A stretch of 64,000 nucleotides of DNA from NCBI GenBank assembly GCA_963809965.1, contig CAWELU010000038.1, positions 337,797 through 401,796 on the forward strand. Reading direction: 5' to 3'. Numbering within the stretch: position 1 is the stretch's first letter; every line of letters begins with the position of its first letter. The notes below the pieces were generated by a model. That model had not been told where the DNA came from, ran no database searches, and saw only the letters and a list, made by a program, of their open reading frames with translations. Positions 28,508 to 38,472 of this stretch are shown piece after piece. The DNA comes from CAIWHR01 sp963809965 (GTDB lineage Bacteria; Pseudomonadota; Gammaproteobacteria; Burkholderiales; Casimicrobiaceae). The translations under genes were made by a program, and so were the position numbers.

Positions 28508-29452
28508 CTACCGCAATTCGGGAATCAGGGTGGGCAGCGGTTTCCCCGCGAACCACGCGTCGAGGTTGGCCTTGCAGAGGTCGCCCATCGCCTGCCGCGT
28601 CTCCCGCGTCGCGCTGCCGACGTGCGGAAGCAGCACGACGTTGTCCATCGCATAGAGCGGCTGCGGAATGTTGGGCTCGTCGGCGAACACGTCGAGGCCG
28701 GCGGCCTTGATCGTGCCGTCGGCGAGCGCCTTGACGAGCGCCGGCTCGTCGACGATCGAGCCGCGGGCGATATTGACGATCGTCCCCTTGGTCCCGAGCG
28801 CGGCGAGCACCTCGGCGTCGACGATGTTCTTCGTCGCCGCTCCCCCCGGGCAGGCGACGACCAGAAAATCCGCTGCTGCCGCAAGTGCCTTGAGATCGGG
28901 AATGAATCGATAGGGGACATCCTGCGGCTTGCGTCCCGTGTACGCGACCTGCATACCCATGGCGCTGACCCGTTGCGCGATCGCCTTGCCGATTCGCCCG
29001 AGACCGAGGATGCCGACCGTCCTGCCGGCGAGCTTGGTCGTGAGTTCCGCGCCTCGCTTCAGCCATTCCCCCGCGTGGACGAACCGGTTGGCGCGCACGA
29101 ACCCACGCCCGGTCATCAGGATCAGCCCGACCGCGACGTCGGCCACGTCGTCGGTCAGCACGTCGGGCGTGTTCGTTACCTTGATCGCGCGACGCCGGCA
29201 ATAAGCCACAGGCACTCCGTCGTAACCCACGCCGAACACCGAGATGATTTCGAGCGCGGGTAGCTGCTCCAGCAGCGACTCCGGGGTCACCGTTCCGCCG
29301 CCTTGCACCAGTCCACGGATCACGGCCGCATGCGCGGCGAGGAGACCCGGTTTGTCGCTTGCCGCGGAATAATCGTGACAGCGAAAGTCGGCCTTCAGCG
29401 GGTCGTACAGGAATGGCGGCAGCGGCGCTGTGACGATGATATCGGGTGGCAT
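28508..29452 (-). CDS. D-isomer-specific 2-hydroxyacid dehydrogenase (glyoxylate/hydroxypyruvate reductase-like)
   Basis: 314 residues. The NAD(P) site 'GRTVGILGLGRIGKAIAQRV' and the catalytic Arg ('NIARGSIVDE'), Glu ('LDVFADEPNIP') and His ('LLPHVGSAT') are all present. It probably reduces glyoxylate, hydroxypyruvate or a related 2-keto acid. It starts 4 bases after the hemD stop on the same strand, so it is likely cotranscribed with hemC-hemD although no haem role is known. Intact. Confidence 0.88.
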   Translation of the reverse strand: MPPDIIVTAPLPPFLYDPLKADFRCHDYSAASDKPGLLAAHAAVIRGLVQGGGTVTPESLLEQLPALEIISVFGVGYDGVPVAYCRRRAIKVTNTPDVLTDDVADVAVGLILMTGRGFVRANRFVHAGEWLKRGAELTTKLAGRTVGILGLGRIGKAIAQRVSAMGMQVAYTGRKPQDVPYRFIPDLKALAAAADFLVVACPGGAATKNIVDAEVLAALGTKGTIVNIARGSIVDEPALVKALADGTIKAAGLDVFADEPNIPQPLYAMDNVVLLPHVGSATRETRQAMGDLCKANLDAWFAGKPLPTLIPELR

Positions 29453-29456
29453 GGGG

Positions 29457-30239
29457 TCAACGTCCTCTCTGGGGTCGTGACGCGGCCCATTCTAGCAATC
29501 CGGCGATGAGGCCGGCATCGCCGCCTGCCGTTTCGATCGCGGCAAGGTCGAGCTCGCGCGCGCGGGCTGCAATTCTCGGATGGGGGACGAATGTCGGGCA
29601 CGCGCGCCATGCGGCACGCATCGCTTCGTCCGCAAGCGCCCACAGGTTGTCGAGCCCCTCGCTCGACGTGATGGTAACGCCGTCGATGCGGCCCGCGCGG
29701 AACGCTTCCGCGAGTCCCGCCACGCCGCCTTCCGGCCTCGCACGTCGATAGCACGCGACGTAATCGACGTGCGCGCCGCGCGCCGCGAGTGTCGTACCCA
29801 GGTGTTCGCGACCGCCATCGCCGCGGAAGATGACGATACGCTTGCCCCGCACGTCCGTCAGTTCCGGCAATGCAAGCAGCCCCTCGCTGTCGTAGCTCGT
29901 CGCCGGAAACCGCGCCTGCCCGATGCCGACTGCGCCGAGTGCCTCAACCGTGCCGGGCCCCGGGGCAAGCGCAGCCAGGGCGGGGGGCCAGCGGCGCGGA
30001 TCTGGCGCGCCGTACTCGACCGCATTGGCCGAGACGAAAATGGCGTAGTCGTAACTTGGCAGCGTGGCATGCGCACGCTCGAGCGGACGGCGGTCAGCCG
30101 GAGGGAGGATCGCGATCGCCGGAAAGATCACTGGCGTGCCGCCGAGCACAGCGATCTTCTGCGCCAATCCGGCCGCCTGGCGCGCCGGACGCGTGATCAG
30201 AATGCCGATGCCGGCAAGCGGGCCGTTCGACGCGCTCAC
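29457..30239 (-). CDS. hemD: Uroporphyrinogen-III synthase
   Basis: 260 residues. GTG start overlapping the hemC stop (GTGA), the normal translational coupling for this pair. Family features include 'GIGILITRPARQAAGLAQKI', 'YDYAIFVSANAVEYGA', 'GIGQARFPATSYDSEGLLAL' and 'DGVTITSSEGLDNLWALAD'. It closes hydroxymethylbilane with inversion of ring D to give uroporphyrinogen III. In the same reading direction are hemC before it and a hydroxyacid dehydrogenase after it. Intact. Confidence 0.92.
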   Translation of the reverse strand: MSASNGPLAGIGILITRPARQAAGLAQKIAVLGGTPVIFPAIAILPPADRRPLERAHATLPSYDYAIFVSANAVEYGAPDPRRWPPALAALAPGPGTVEALGAVGIGQARFPATSYDSEGLLALPELTDVRGKRIVIFRGDGGREHLGTTLAARGAHVDYVACYRRARPEGGVAGLAEAFRAGRIDGVTITSSEGLDNLWALADEAMRAAWRACPTFVPHPRIAARARELDLAAIETAGGDAGLIAGLLEWAASRPQRGR

Positions 30240-31171
30240 GCCATCAACCGCGCGGCGCCGCGTGCAAGGAACTCGTCGGCCAGTTGCCGTCCGAGCGTGT
30301 CGGCGGCAATGCCATCGGCGACAACCGCGCGCCGTTCGCCGCGCATCACCTCTGCGCCGTCGCGGCTGGCGAGCAGGCCTCGCAGCCACAGCTCGCCGTG
30401 GAGGTCGCTTGCGTGCGCCGCGAGCGGCGTGTGGCAACTACCCGCAAGCGCTCGCGAAAACGCGCGCTCGGCGATTGTCGCGAGCGTCGTGTCACGATCC
30501 GCGAGCGGCGCGAGCGCCGCGATCACGTCGGCACGATCTGCGCGACACTCGAGCGCCAACGCACCCTGCCCGACCGCCGGCAGGCTCTCGTCCGGGTCGA
30601 GCAGCGAAGCGATCCGGTTGGCCAGTCCCAGACGCTTGAGGCCGGCCGCAGCGAGGATGATCGCATCGTAGCGGCCTTCGTCGAGCTTTCGCAGCCGCGT
30701 GTTGACGTTGCCACGCAGCGGCAGGATCTGCAGCAGGCGATCGCGCTCGCGCAGCTGAGCCTCGCGACGCAGGCTCGACGTGCCGATGCGCGCGCCACCC
30801 GGCAAGCTCGCGAGATCGAGGTAGTGGTTGGATACGAAGGCGTCGCGCGGGTCTTCGCGGAGGCTGACGGCGGCGAGCGTGAAGCCATCCGCCAGGTCCA
30901 TCGGCACATCCTTCAGCGAATGGACGGCAAGGTCGGCACGGCCATCGGCCATCGCGACCTCAAGTTCCTTGATGAAGAGCCCCTTGCCGCCGATGTCGGC
31001 CAGCGGCTGGTCGAGTATCCGGTCGCCCTGCGTCGTCAACCCCAGCAGTGTCACCTCGCTCGCCGGATACAACGCCGCGAGCTGCGCGCGAACATGTTCG
31101 GCCTGCCACCGCGCGAGCGCGGACTCGCGCGTGGCGATCGTGAGCCGGCGCGGTGCGGATGCACTGACCAT
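30236..31171 (-). CDS. hemC: Hydroxymethylbilane synthase (porphobilinogen deaminase)
   Basis: 311 residues, full length. 'IATRESALARWQAEHVRAQL', 'GGKGLFIKELEVAMADGRAD', 'AVHSLKDVPMDL' and 'IGTSSLRREAQL' are present, and the Cys that binds the dipyrromethane cofactor is in 'LAGSCHTPLAAHA'. It polymerises four porphobilinogens into the linear tetrapyrrole used by HemD. A GGAG site precedes the ATG. First gene of the hemC-hemD operon. Intact. Confidence 0.95.
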   Translation of the reverse strand: MVSASAPRRLTIATRESALARWQAEHVRAQLAALYPASEVTLLGLTTQGDRILDQPLADIGGKGLFIKELEVAMADGRADLAVHSLKDVPMDLADGFTLAAVSLREDPRDAFVSNHYLDLASLPGGARIGTSSLRREAQLRERDRLLQILPLRGNVNTRLRKLDEGRYDAIILAAAGLKRLGLANRIASLLDPDESLPAVGQGALALECRADRADVIAALAPLADRDTTLATIAERAFSRALAGSCHTPLAAHASDLHGELWLRGLLASRDGAEVMRGERRAVVADGIAADTLGRQLADEFLARGAARLMA

Positions 31172-31314
31172 GGAACTCCGGAGAAAAGCTGGCAGGGAGG
31201 TGATGCTATCGGCGCTCGCGAGGAGTCTAGCACGCGCTCGCGCGCGCCAGATGGCGCCGATGGCGATCGAAGCGAACCGACGCAACCATCCTCGCCGGTG
31301 ACGCGAACCCGCCT

Positions 31315-31923
31315 TCAGATTTCGCGCTCCCGCCGCCGGAACCACCCCGTGAGCGCGAGCCGTGTTCGAGTCGCCGCAAGCACCTCGTGGTCGAAGCGCT
31401 CCGCCAGGAACGCGACGAAGGTTCCGCCCTGTGGCAGAACGTCGACGACCTGGCCGTCACCGGGATACAGCCGCAGCGCTCCTCCGTCCTCCGCTCGCCA
31501 TTGCTCGTTCAGATAGAGGATGCAGGAAACGACACGGGCATCGTCGTCGCGGAACCGGTCGCGATGCCGCACATAGCGGGTCCCCGGCGGATAGAGCGCG
31601 TAGTGTCCCTCGAAGCGCCAGAGGCCGAGCAGCAGGTTCCGGTTGAGCGAATCGCGCAGGGCACCAAGCTTGCTCCAGACAATCGCCTCCGCCGCCGCGG
31701 GATCTGCTTCGTCGAGCCAGCGGATCCGGTCGCCGCGAATGTCGGAGCGCGCCGTCCGCGACGCGCCACGGCCGATTCCGGCAGCGACGAATTCGCCGCG
31801 CGCATCGAGCGCGAGCGCCCGATCGCGCAGTGCAGTAACGGCTTCCGGCCCGACAGCATCCGGGATGACGGCGTAACCGGTGGCTGCGATCCGCTCCACC
31901 ATGGACGTGGGGAGATCGGTCAT
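31315..31923 (-). CDS. 2-oxoglutarate/Fe(II)-dependent oxygenase family protein
   Basis: 202 residues from the likely ATG ('MTDLPTSMVERIAATG'); an upstream in-frame start at 31983 adds 20. The iron-binding facial triad is seen: His-x-Asp in 'YVRHRDRF' and the distal His in 'RFDHEVLAATRTRLALTGWF', which also carries the 2OG-binding Arg. 'YLNEQWRAEDGGALRLY' is typical of prolyl-4-hydroxylase-like proteins. The substrate is unknown. Transcribed towards hemC, divergent from the denD-like gene. Intact. Confidence 0.82.
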   Translation of the reverse strand: MTDLPTSMVERIAATGYAVIPDAVGPEAVTALRDRALALDARGEFVAAGIGRGASRTARSDIRGDRIRWLDEADPAAAEAIVWSKLGALRDSLNRNLLLGLWRFEGHYALYPPGTRYVRHRDRFRDDDARVVSCILYLNEQWRAEDGGALRLYPGDGQVVDVLPQGGTFVAFLAERFDHEVLAATRTRLALTGWFRRREREI

Positions 31924-32087
31924 CTCGACGGTAACCGGTTTCACGTCGTCAAACGCTCGAACCTCGGTGATGCGCGCGGGCAAGGTCGTCGCGACCCGGG
32001 AGCCGCGATGCTCACCGATCCCGCCCGACCCACGGCGCTCGCCGCACGGTTATCATTGCGACGCCCCCCGAACCCGGACGATACTCC

Positions 32088-33065
32088 ATGCGCATCGTGA
32101 TCACGGGCGGTGCCGGCTTTCTCGGCTCCCGCCTTGCCCGCAGGCTCCTCGAACTCGGTTCGCTGACCGACCGCGCCGGGCAGACGCGGGCTATCGCGTC
32201 GATCGTGCTGCTCGACGTAGCTCCTGCGGCTCCATCGGCCGATCCGCGCGTCGTCGCGATCGCGGGCGACCTCACGGACCCCGCGGTCATCGAGCACGCC
32301 GTGACGCCGGACACCGATTCGGTGTTTCATCTCGCCGCGGTGGTCAGCGGGCAGGCCGAGGCCGACTTCGATCTGGGAATGCGCGTCAATCTCGACGCGA
32401 CGCGCCACCTGCTCGAGCGTTGCCGGAGACTCGCGGCGCCGCCGAAGTTCGTGTTCGCGAGCTCGCTCGCGGTGTTCGGCGGCCCGCTGCCCGATCCGGT
32501 GCCCGACGATGCGCCGCTGACACCCCAGGCGTCGTACGGCGCGCAGAAGGCGATCGGCGAGTACCTGGTCTACGACATGACGCGCAAGGGGTTCGTCGAC
32601 GGCCGGTCGCTCCGGCTGCCGACGGTGACGGTGCGCCCGGGCAAGCCGAACCAGGCTGCATCGTCGTTCGCGAGCGGAATCATTCGCGAGCCGCTCGCCG
32701 GGCTCGAGGCGATCTCCCCCGTCGCGCCGGCAACGCGGATGTGGGTGATCTCGCCGCGCGCCGTCGTCGCCAACATCCTGATCGGCCACGATGCGCCGGC
32801 CGATGCGTTCGCGCATACACGTTCGGTCAACGTGCCGGGCATTTCGGTCGCCGTCGGCGACATGGTCGCGGCGCTGCGCCGTGTCGCTGGTGATGCCGTC
32901 GCCGATCGTGTGCGTTGGCAATTCGATCCCGTAATCGATCGAATCGTCTCGACCTGGCCCTCGAATTTCGCGCCGAAGCGCGGCATTGGGCTCGGGATGC
33001 GCGCGGACGTCGATTTCGAAAGCATCGTCCGCGCGTACATCGCCGACGACATGCCGAAACGATGA
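32088..33065 (+). CDS. denD: D-erythronate dehydrogenase-like NAD-dependent epimerase family protein
   Basis: 325-residue extended SDR. The nucleotide site is 'ITGGAGFLGSRLARRLLELG', the Ser is in 'FASSLAVFGGPLPD' and the catalytic 'YGAQK' follows. 'RLPTVTVRPGKPNQAASSFA' is a DenD-type signature. DenD oxidises D-erythronate to 2-keto-D-erythronate in four-carbon acid-sugar use. The partner kinase, decarboxylase and isomerase genes are not in the window, so the role here is by homology only. Intact. Confidence 0.78.
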   Translation: MRIVITGGAGFLGSRLARRLLELGSLTDRAGQTRAIASIVLLDVAPAAPSADPRVVAIAGDLTDPAVIEHAVTPDTDSVFHLAAVVSGQAEADFDLGMRVNLDATRHLLERCRRLAAPPKFVFASSLAVFGGPLPDPVPDDAPLTPQASYGAQKAIGEYLVYDMTRKGFVDGRSLRLPTVTVRPGKPNQAASSFASGIIREPLAGLEAISPVAPATRMWVISPRAVVANILIGHDAPADAFAHTRSVNVPGISVAVGDMVAALRRVAGDAVADRVRWQFDPVIDRIVSTWPSNFAPKRGIGLGMRADVDFESIVRAYIADDMPKR

Positions 33066-33099
33066 TCGACGCGGTGGCGAACGACCGTCCCGCGCGGCG

Positions 33100-34086
33100 C
33101 TAGCTCGCCCGGGCAACCGTCGCCGTCGGCTCCACCGCCTCCAGCGCGTCGAGGAATAGCTCCGGCCCCGCGGTCTTCAGGCGCTCGGAATCCGAGAGGA
33201 TCCGCCGGAACCGCCGGCCGCCCGAGCGTCCGTGAAACAGGCCGAGCACGTGCCGCGCGATTGCGCGCAGCGGCACGCCGCGCGCGAGCTGTGCCGCCGT
33301 GTAGGGAACCAGCGCGCGCAGCACCTCGGCGCGCGATCGAGCCGGCGCATCCTCGCCGAAGGCCCGCCAGTCCGCCTGTGCGAGAAAGTACGGATCGTGA
33401 TACGCGACGCGCCCAAGCATCACGCCGTCCACGCGCGCGAGTTCGCGCTCGATCCCGTCCCAGTCGTCAAGCCCTCCGTTGAGCACGAACGAGAGCGCCG
33501 GGAAGTCGCGCTTGAGCCGGTGCACCACGTCGTAGCGCAACGGCGGGATCTCGCGGTTCTCCTTCGGCGAAAGCCCCTTGAGCACCGCGTTGCGCGCATG
33601 GACGATGAACACCTCGCAACCGGCCGCGGCGACGGTGCCGACGAAGTCGCGCACGAAGTCATAGTCCTCGCTTGCGTCGAGTCCGATCCGATGCTTGACG
33701 GTGACGGGGATGGCGACCGCATCGCGCATGGCCTTCACGCAATCGGCGACCAGCGCAGGCTCGGCCATCAGGCAGGCGCCGAAGCTTCCGGTCTGCACCC
33801 GCTCCGACGGGCAACCGCAGTTGAGGTTGATCTCGTCGTAGCCCCAGCGTGCGCCGAGCCGCGCGGCGTGCGCGAGCTCGGCCGGATCGCTTCCGCCTAG
33901 CTGCAGGGCGACCGGATGCTCCGCCGGATCGAAGTCGAGATGATAGGGGACGTCGCCGTGCGCGAGCGCCGGTGCCGTGATCATTTCGGTGTACAGCCGC
34001 ACGCGGCGCGAGATGAGGCGCAGGAAGTACCGGCAATGCCGATCCGTCCAGGCCATCATCGGGGCGACGCAGAGGCGGTGGGACAT
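33100..34086 (-). CDS. dusA: tRNA-dihydrouridine(20/20a) synthase DusA
   Basis: 328 residues, full length. The family N-terminus 'MMAWTDRHCRYFLRLI' and 'AEHPVALQLGGSDPAELAHA' are clear. 'EINLNCGCPSERVQ' leads to 'GSFGACLMAEPALVADCVKA' with the catalytic Cys, then 'VTVKHRIGLD' and 'GVMLGRVAYHDPY' at the FMN site. It reduces uridine 20 in the D-loop of tRNAs using NADPH. It lies 27 bases from the end of the acyl-CoA ligase gene on the same strand and is convergent with denD. Intact. Confidence 0.95.
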   Translation of the reverse strand: MSHRLCVAPMMAWTDRHCRYFLRLISRRVRLYTEMITAPALAHGDVPYHLDFDPAEHPVALQLGGSDPAELAHAARLGARWGYDEINLNCGCPSERVQTGSFGACLMAEPALVADCVKAMRDAVAIPVTVKHRIGLDASEDYDFVRDFVGTVAAAGCEVFIVHARNAVLKGLSPKENREIPPLRYDVVHRLKRDFPALSFVLNGGLDDWDGIERELARVDGVMLGRVAYHDPYFLAQADWRAFGEDAPARSRAEVLRALVPYTAAQLARGVPLRAIARHVLGLFHGRSGGRRFRRILSDSERLKTAGPELFLDALEAVEPTATVARAS

Positions 34087-34113
34087 GGATCGCGGGTGAA
34101 GCGGCTGGTTGTC

Positions 34114-35704
34114 TCAGATCTTGCGTTCGTGCCGGTCCCAGAATGGCGCCCGCAAATCGCGCTTGAGCGTCTTGCCGGCAGCATTGCGTGGAAAATCGTC
34201 CAGCACGATGACCCGATCGAGCCGCTGGTATTTCGCCGCCACGCGCGAATTGATCCAGTCGCGCAACTCGTCCGCGCTGACGCTGTCCCGCTGCCGCAGC
34301 ACGACCGCCGCCACCGGCGTCTCGCCCCACTTGTCGTGCGGAATGCCGAACACCGCGACCTCGAGGACCGCCGGGTGGTGGGCGGCGATCTCCTCGATGT
34401 CCTTCGGATAGACCTTGACGCCGCCGCTGTCGATCATGTCCTTCTTGCGGTCGACGAGGTGCAGGAATCCATCCTCGTCGACATACCCCAGGTCGCCGGT
34501 GAAGAGCCAGCCGTCGCGCAGCGCCTGCGCCGTCTGCTCGGGCCGGTTGTAATAGCCCGGCATGGTGATCGGCCCGCGGCCCACGATCTCGCCGATCTTG
34601 CCGACCGGCAGGTCACGGCCATCCTCGTCGACGATGCGCATGGCGTAGAACGGCGGCGGCACCCCCACGCTGCCCGTCTTGCGTTCGGCATCGTCGCGGT
34701 CGAGCACCGTGATGAACCCCTCGGTCAGTCCGTAGAGCTCGTAGAACCGTCGCGGCAACAGGCGGTTCAAGCGGTCCTTGTATTCCTCGTGCAGCGGCGC
34801 GCCGAGCGAGAGCACCATCTCGAGCGAGGTAAGCCGTGCCGGATCGAAGCGCTTTCGCGTTCAGCACGGCGATGATCTGCGAGGGAACGAGCATGGTGTG
34901 CGTCACGCGCTCGCGTTCCACCGTCGCGATGAACGCTTCGGCATCGAAGGCCCGGTGCAGCACGTACGTCGCGCCGAGCATGAACGCGGGCAGCATCGTC
35001 GTCATCGCGCCATTGAACACGATGGCCCCCGAGTGCAGCACGACCGACTCCGGCGCCATCCGCCAGACGCTCGCCATCGCCGAGTACATGGCGCGGATGA
35101 AATGCGTGTGCTGGATGCCTTTCGGCAGCCCCGTCGTGCCCGAGGTGTACATCAGCGTCCAGAGATCGCCGGCCGAAACCTCGACCCCGGGGTCCGCATC
35201 GCTCGCCGCGGCCGTGAGCGGGCCGAACGCGCGATAGCCGTTCGCTTCGTCGTCGGCCGCGGCGTCGATCAGCACCCACGCGGGCGCGGGATCGCCGGTT
35301 GCTTTGCGGCGCACGTCGTCGAGCATCGCCAACTGATCGCTCGATCCGACGATGACCCGGGGGGCCGCGTCCCCCAGCAACGACGCCAATCCGCTCGCCG
35401 TGAGCATCGGCGACAGCGGGACCGCGGCGGCGCCGATCTTCGCGCACGCCCAATACGTCGCGAGCAATTCCAGCGAGTTCGCGAGCACCGTCGCGACGCG
35501 GTCGCCGCGCCGCGTGCCGAGGGAAGCCAGCGCGTTGGCCCAGCGGTTCACGTAGCGGTCGAACTCGTGCCACGTGAGGCGGATCTCACGCTCGCCTCGT
35601 TCACGCGCGGCGACGATGACGGCCGTATGGTGCGGCCGGTATCGCGCGTGGCGCGCCGGCAGCGAGCCCATGATGAGGCTGTTGGTGGCGATCGGTGTGT
35701 CCAT
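34114..35704 (-). CDS. AMP-binding acyl-CoA ligase (one frameshift)
   Basis: About 530 residues of the adenylate-forming superfamily. The ATP loop is 'LMYTSGTTGLPKGIQHTH'. Later motifs are 'YELYGLTEGFITV', 'DGWLFTGDLGYVDEDGFLHL', 'DRKKDMIDSGGVKVYPKDIE' and the catalytic Lys near 'PRNAAGKTLKRDL'. The frame breaks near 34853, where one extra C separates 'VPSQIIAVLNAKA' from 'FDPARLTSLEMVLSLGAPLH'. It activates a carboxylic acid as the acyl-adenylate and then the CoA thioester. Chain length is not determinable. It follows the MidA-like gene by 24 bases. Confidence 0.85.
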
Positions 35705-35728
35705 GAGCGATTCCTTTCGCTGCGTTGG

Positions 35729-36922
35729 TCATAGCCGGTGGCGACGATCGGCGAATCCGAATCCGGGCCAGGCGATCGCCGGCGATCGCGCCAGCGCCAG
35801 CACCTTGAAGAGTTCTCCCATTTCCGCGGGCGCGAGAAGCTTCTGCACGGGCGCCGCGGCCTTGATGTACGCAAGCGAATTCGGTCGCACCGGTCGCGGC
35901 CAGGGCATCCAGAATTCCACAGCCGACGAGGAACGGCGCCTGCGCGGTGTACCCCGCAACCTCGAGTCCGCCGCGTTCGCCCGCTGCGGCCATCGCGGTG
36001 AAATCGACGTGCGCGGTGATGTCGGTGAGACCCGGCCATGCGAACGGGTCGTCGTGCGCACGATGACGGTAATGACACATCAACGTTCCCCGGCTGCGTT
36101 GCGGATGGTAATACTCGGCGGCCGGAAATCCGTAGTCGACGAACAGCGCCGCACCCGCCACCAGCCTTCTTGCAACATCCTCGACGAGCGCCTCGGCCCG
36201 CAGGTTGATCTCGCTCGAGTAGTCGTCGATGGCAGGGAAGCGTGCCGCCGCGAGCGCAGCCAACGGGCGGTCGGCCGGACGCTCGGCCCAGGCGAAGCTT
36301 CCCGCCGGAATGGTCCCAGGCAACGCCGCGCTCGAGCCACCTGCCACTGCGTCGAACCACAATTTGCACCGGCAGCGCATCGAGCACTTCGTTCGCGACC
36401 ACCGCGCCGTCGATTGCCTCGGGAAGCGCGTCGAGCCAGTCGACAAGCGAAAGATACGGCATGGCGGTCGCGCGCAAGTGTCGAGCGCTGTCGCTCGCGC
36501 AATTCGGGACTCACTTCGAGGAACGCATAACGCGACGGCAGCGCTTCGCGCACCGCCAGCGCGTGCAGCAGGTCGGCCGCGAGCCGGCCGCTGCCGCCTC
36601 CCAACTCGACGATCTCGCGCCGGCGGGTGACGGCAAGGATCGCCGCGACCTGCGTCGCGAGCGCGGTCGCGAACAGGGGTGTGAGCTCTGGCGCCGTCAC
36701 GAAATCGCCGGCCGCACCGAGCTTCCTGGTCCCCGCCACGTAGTACCCGAGACCCGGCGCGTACAACGCGAGGTCCATGTATCGGTCGAACGGCAGGAAG
36801 CCGCCGGCTGCGTCGATCGCGGTGCGGATGTGCGCCACGACAAGATCACTGTGCGCGCGCGCTGAGGCGTCGGGAACGGGCAGGTCGGGCACGGACAGTG
36901 GAACGCGCGCCGCGTGGGCCAA
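35729..36922 (-). CDS. MidA/NDUFAF7-like SAM-dependent methyltransferase (frameshifted)
   Basis: About 398 residues of the DUF185 family, related to the mitochondrial complex I assembly arginine methyltransferase. The start region contains 'GGFLPFDRYMDLALYAPGLG' and 'DFVTAPELTPLFATALATQV'. The SAM site is 'REIVELGGGSGRLAADLLHA'. Later blocks in other frames are 'VVANEVLDALPV', 'LFVDYGFPAAEYYHPQRS' and 'MCHYRHRAHDDPFAWPGLTD'. Breaks are near 36475, 36290 and 35870. The first codon at 36922 is TTG; GTG at 36892 is an alternative. Divergent from the pteridine-reductase-like gene. Confidence 0.8.
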
Positions 36923-36993
36923 CGGCCCGGTGCGGCGCGGCGATCGATGTGCTAGATTCCGGCCAAGTCTATCGCGGAATCCGGGAGCGCGGC

Positions 36994-37731
36994 GTGCAGG
37001 GCAGGATCGTACTGATCACCGGCGGCGCCAAGCGCGTCGGCGCCTCGATCTGCCGCCGGTTGCACGGAGCCGGCGCGAGCCTGATGCTGCACTACCGGGT
37101 ATCGGCCGGCGAGGCGCGCCTGCTGCAGGCCGAGCTCAATCACGTTCGCGCCGACTCCGTTGCGCTGATCCAGGCGGATCTCCTCGACCTCAACAAGCTG
37201 CCGGCGATCGTCGAGCAGACCATCCAGCGCTTCGGGCGCCTCGATGCGCTCGTCAACAACGCGTCATCGTTCTACCAGACGCCGGTCGGCGCGATCACGT
37301 CCGAGGCCTGGGACGATCTGATCGGGACCAATCTGCGCGCGCCGCTGTTCCTCGCCCAGGCGGCGGCCCCGGCGTTGAAAAAGGCCCAGGGGGCGATCGT
37401 CAACATCGCCGACATCCACGCCGACCGGCCGCTCAAGAACTTCGTCGTCTACTCGCTCGCGAAGGCCGGGCTCATCGGGCTGACGCGCTCGCTCGCGCGC
37501 GAGCTGGCGCCGGAAGTGCGCGTCAATGCGGTGGCCCCCGGCCCGATCCTCTGGCCCGACGATGCGGCGTTCGACGAGCTGTCGCGGCAGCGGATCATCT
37601 CGCACACGCTGCTCAAGCGCGAGGGCACGCCCGACGACATCGCCAAGGCCGTGCACTTCCTGCTCGCCGACGCCACCTATGTGACCGGCGAGACGATCAA
37701 CGTCGACGGCGGGCGGCACGTCGCGATCTAG
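36994..37731 (+). CDS. Pteridine-reductase-like SDR
   Basis: 245 residues from the GTG that gives 'VQGRIVLITGGAKRVGASIC'; an upstream in-frame ATG-like start at 36898 would add a non-conserved leader. The dinucleotide site 'GGAKRVG' has the Arg of NADPH-using pteridine reductases. 'NNASSFYQTPVGAIT', the active-site region 'NIADIHADRPLKNFVVYSLA' with Y-x-x-x-K, and 'GPILWPDD' match this group. It may reduce dihydropterins (FolM type). Intact. Confidence 0.8.
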   Translation: MQGRIVLITGGAKRVGASICRRLHGAGASLMLHYRVSAGEARLLQAELNHVRADSVALIQADLLDLNKLPAIVEQTIQRFGRLDALVNNASSFYQTPVGAITSEAWDDLIGTNLRAPLFLAQAAAPALKKAQGAIVNIADIHADRPLKNFVVYSLAKAGLIGLTRSLARELAPEVRVNAVAPGPILWPDDAAFDELSRQRIISHTLLKREGTPDDIAKAVHFLLADATYVTGETINVDGGRHVAI

Positions 37732-37775
37732 GGGAATTGCAGTAAGGGGTCTGGCGATTTGCATCGCCGGATAAC

Positions 37776-38472
37776 TCACCTTGGCCCTACTTCCCTTCGG
37801 GCCGCGAGGCTGGCGGCGAGGCGCTCCAGATACGGATCCACGATGCCGTGCGAGACGAGCGCGACGCGCGTGCGCTCCAGATAGTCGAGCGAGGAGCCGA
37901 AGGCGCCACAGGCGCAGTCGAGGACTTCGACCTGCTTCGCCAGGGAGAGCTTTCCCGCGTACTGCGGGTGATCGTGCCGGACGACGAAGGTCAGCGCCAC
38001 AAGCTCGCGCCCGTCGGCATCGAGCCTCACCCAGGTCGGCCGATACGAAGCCACGACCATTTCGCGCCGCCACAGCAAGTGCAGCTCGTCCAGCGCGAGC
38101 GGCGCCGGCAACCGCATCGCGACGCCCCGGCACGCGCCGCCGGGCTCGAGCCCGAGCACGAGCCCCGGCTGCTCCCGGGTGCCGCGCGACGCCAGCGACC
38201 AAAGGCAGAACCGCCGATGGAGTCCGGTCAGGGTCGCAGGCCGCATTTCCGCGACCGGAAACAGCGGATTCCACAACAGCGATCCGTACGCGAACACCCA
38301 CCAGCCGGCGCCTTTCGGCTTCGCGGCGAGCGTAGTGGTGAGTGATTCGGAAAGCTCCTCGTCGGTGAGCGCGCGCCCGGGACCGTTCGCCTTCGGCATA
38401 GATCTCGCGCATCCGATTGCGCTCGAGATCGCCACGCGAAAGCGTGCCCGGGTGATGCGGCCAGCGCGTCAT
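37776..38472 (-). CDS. Glutathione-specific gamma-glutamylcyclotransferase, ChaC family (one frameshift)
   Basis: About 232 residues. The N-terminal segment 'RWPHHPGTLSRGDLERNRM' and the main domain ('GWWVFAYGSLLWNPLFP' onward) are in adjacent frames. Removing one G near 38393 joins them. The substrate-binding 'YGSLLWNP' loop and the region 'EQPGLVLGLEPGGACRGVAM' identify a ChaC-type enzyme, which cleaves glutathione to 5-oxoproline and Cys-Gly. Its ATG overlaps the hemW stop, making it the last gene of the rph-rdgB-hemW run. Confidence 0.85.
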
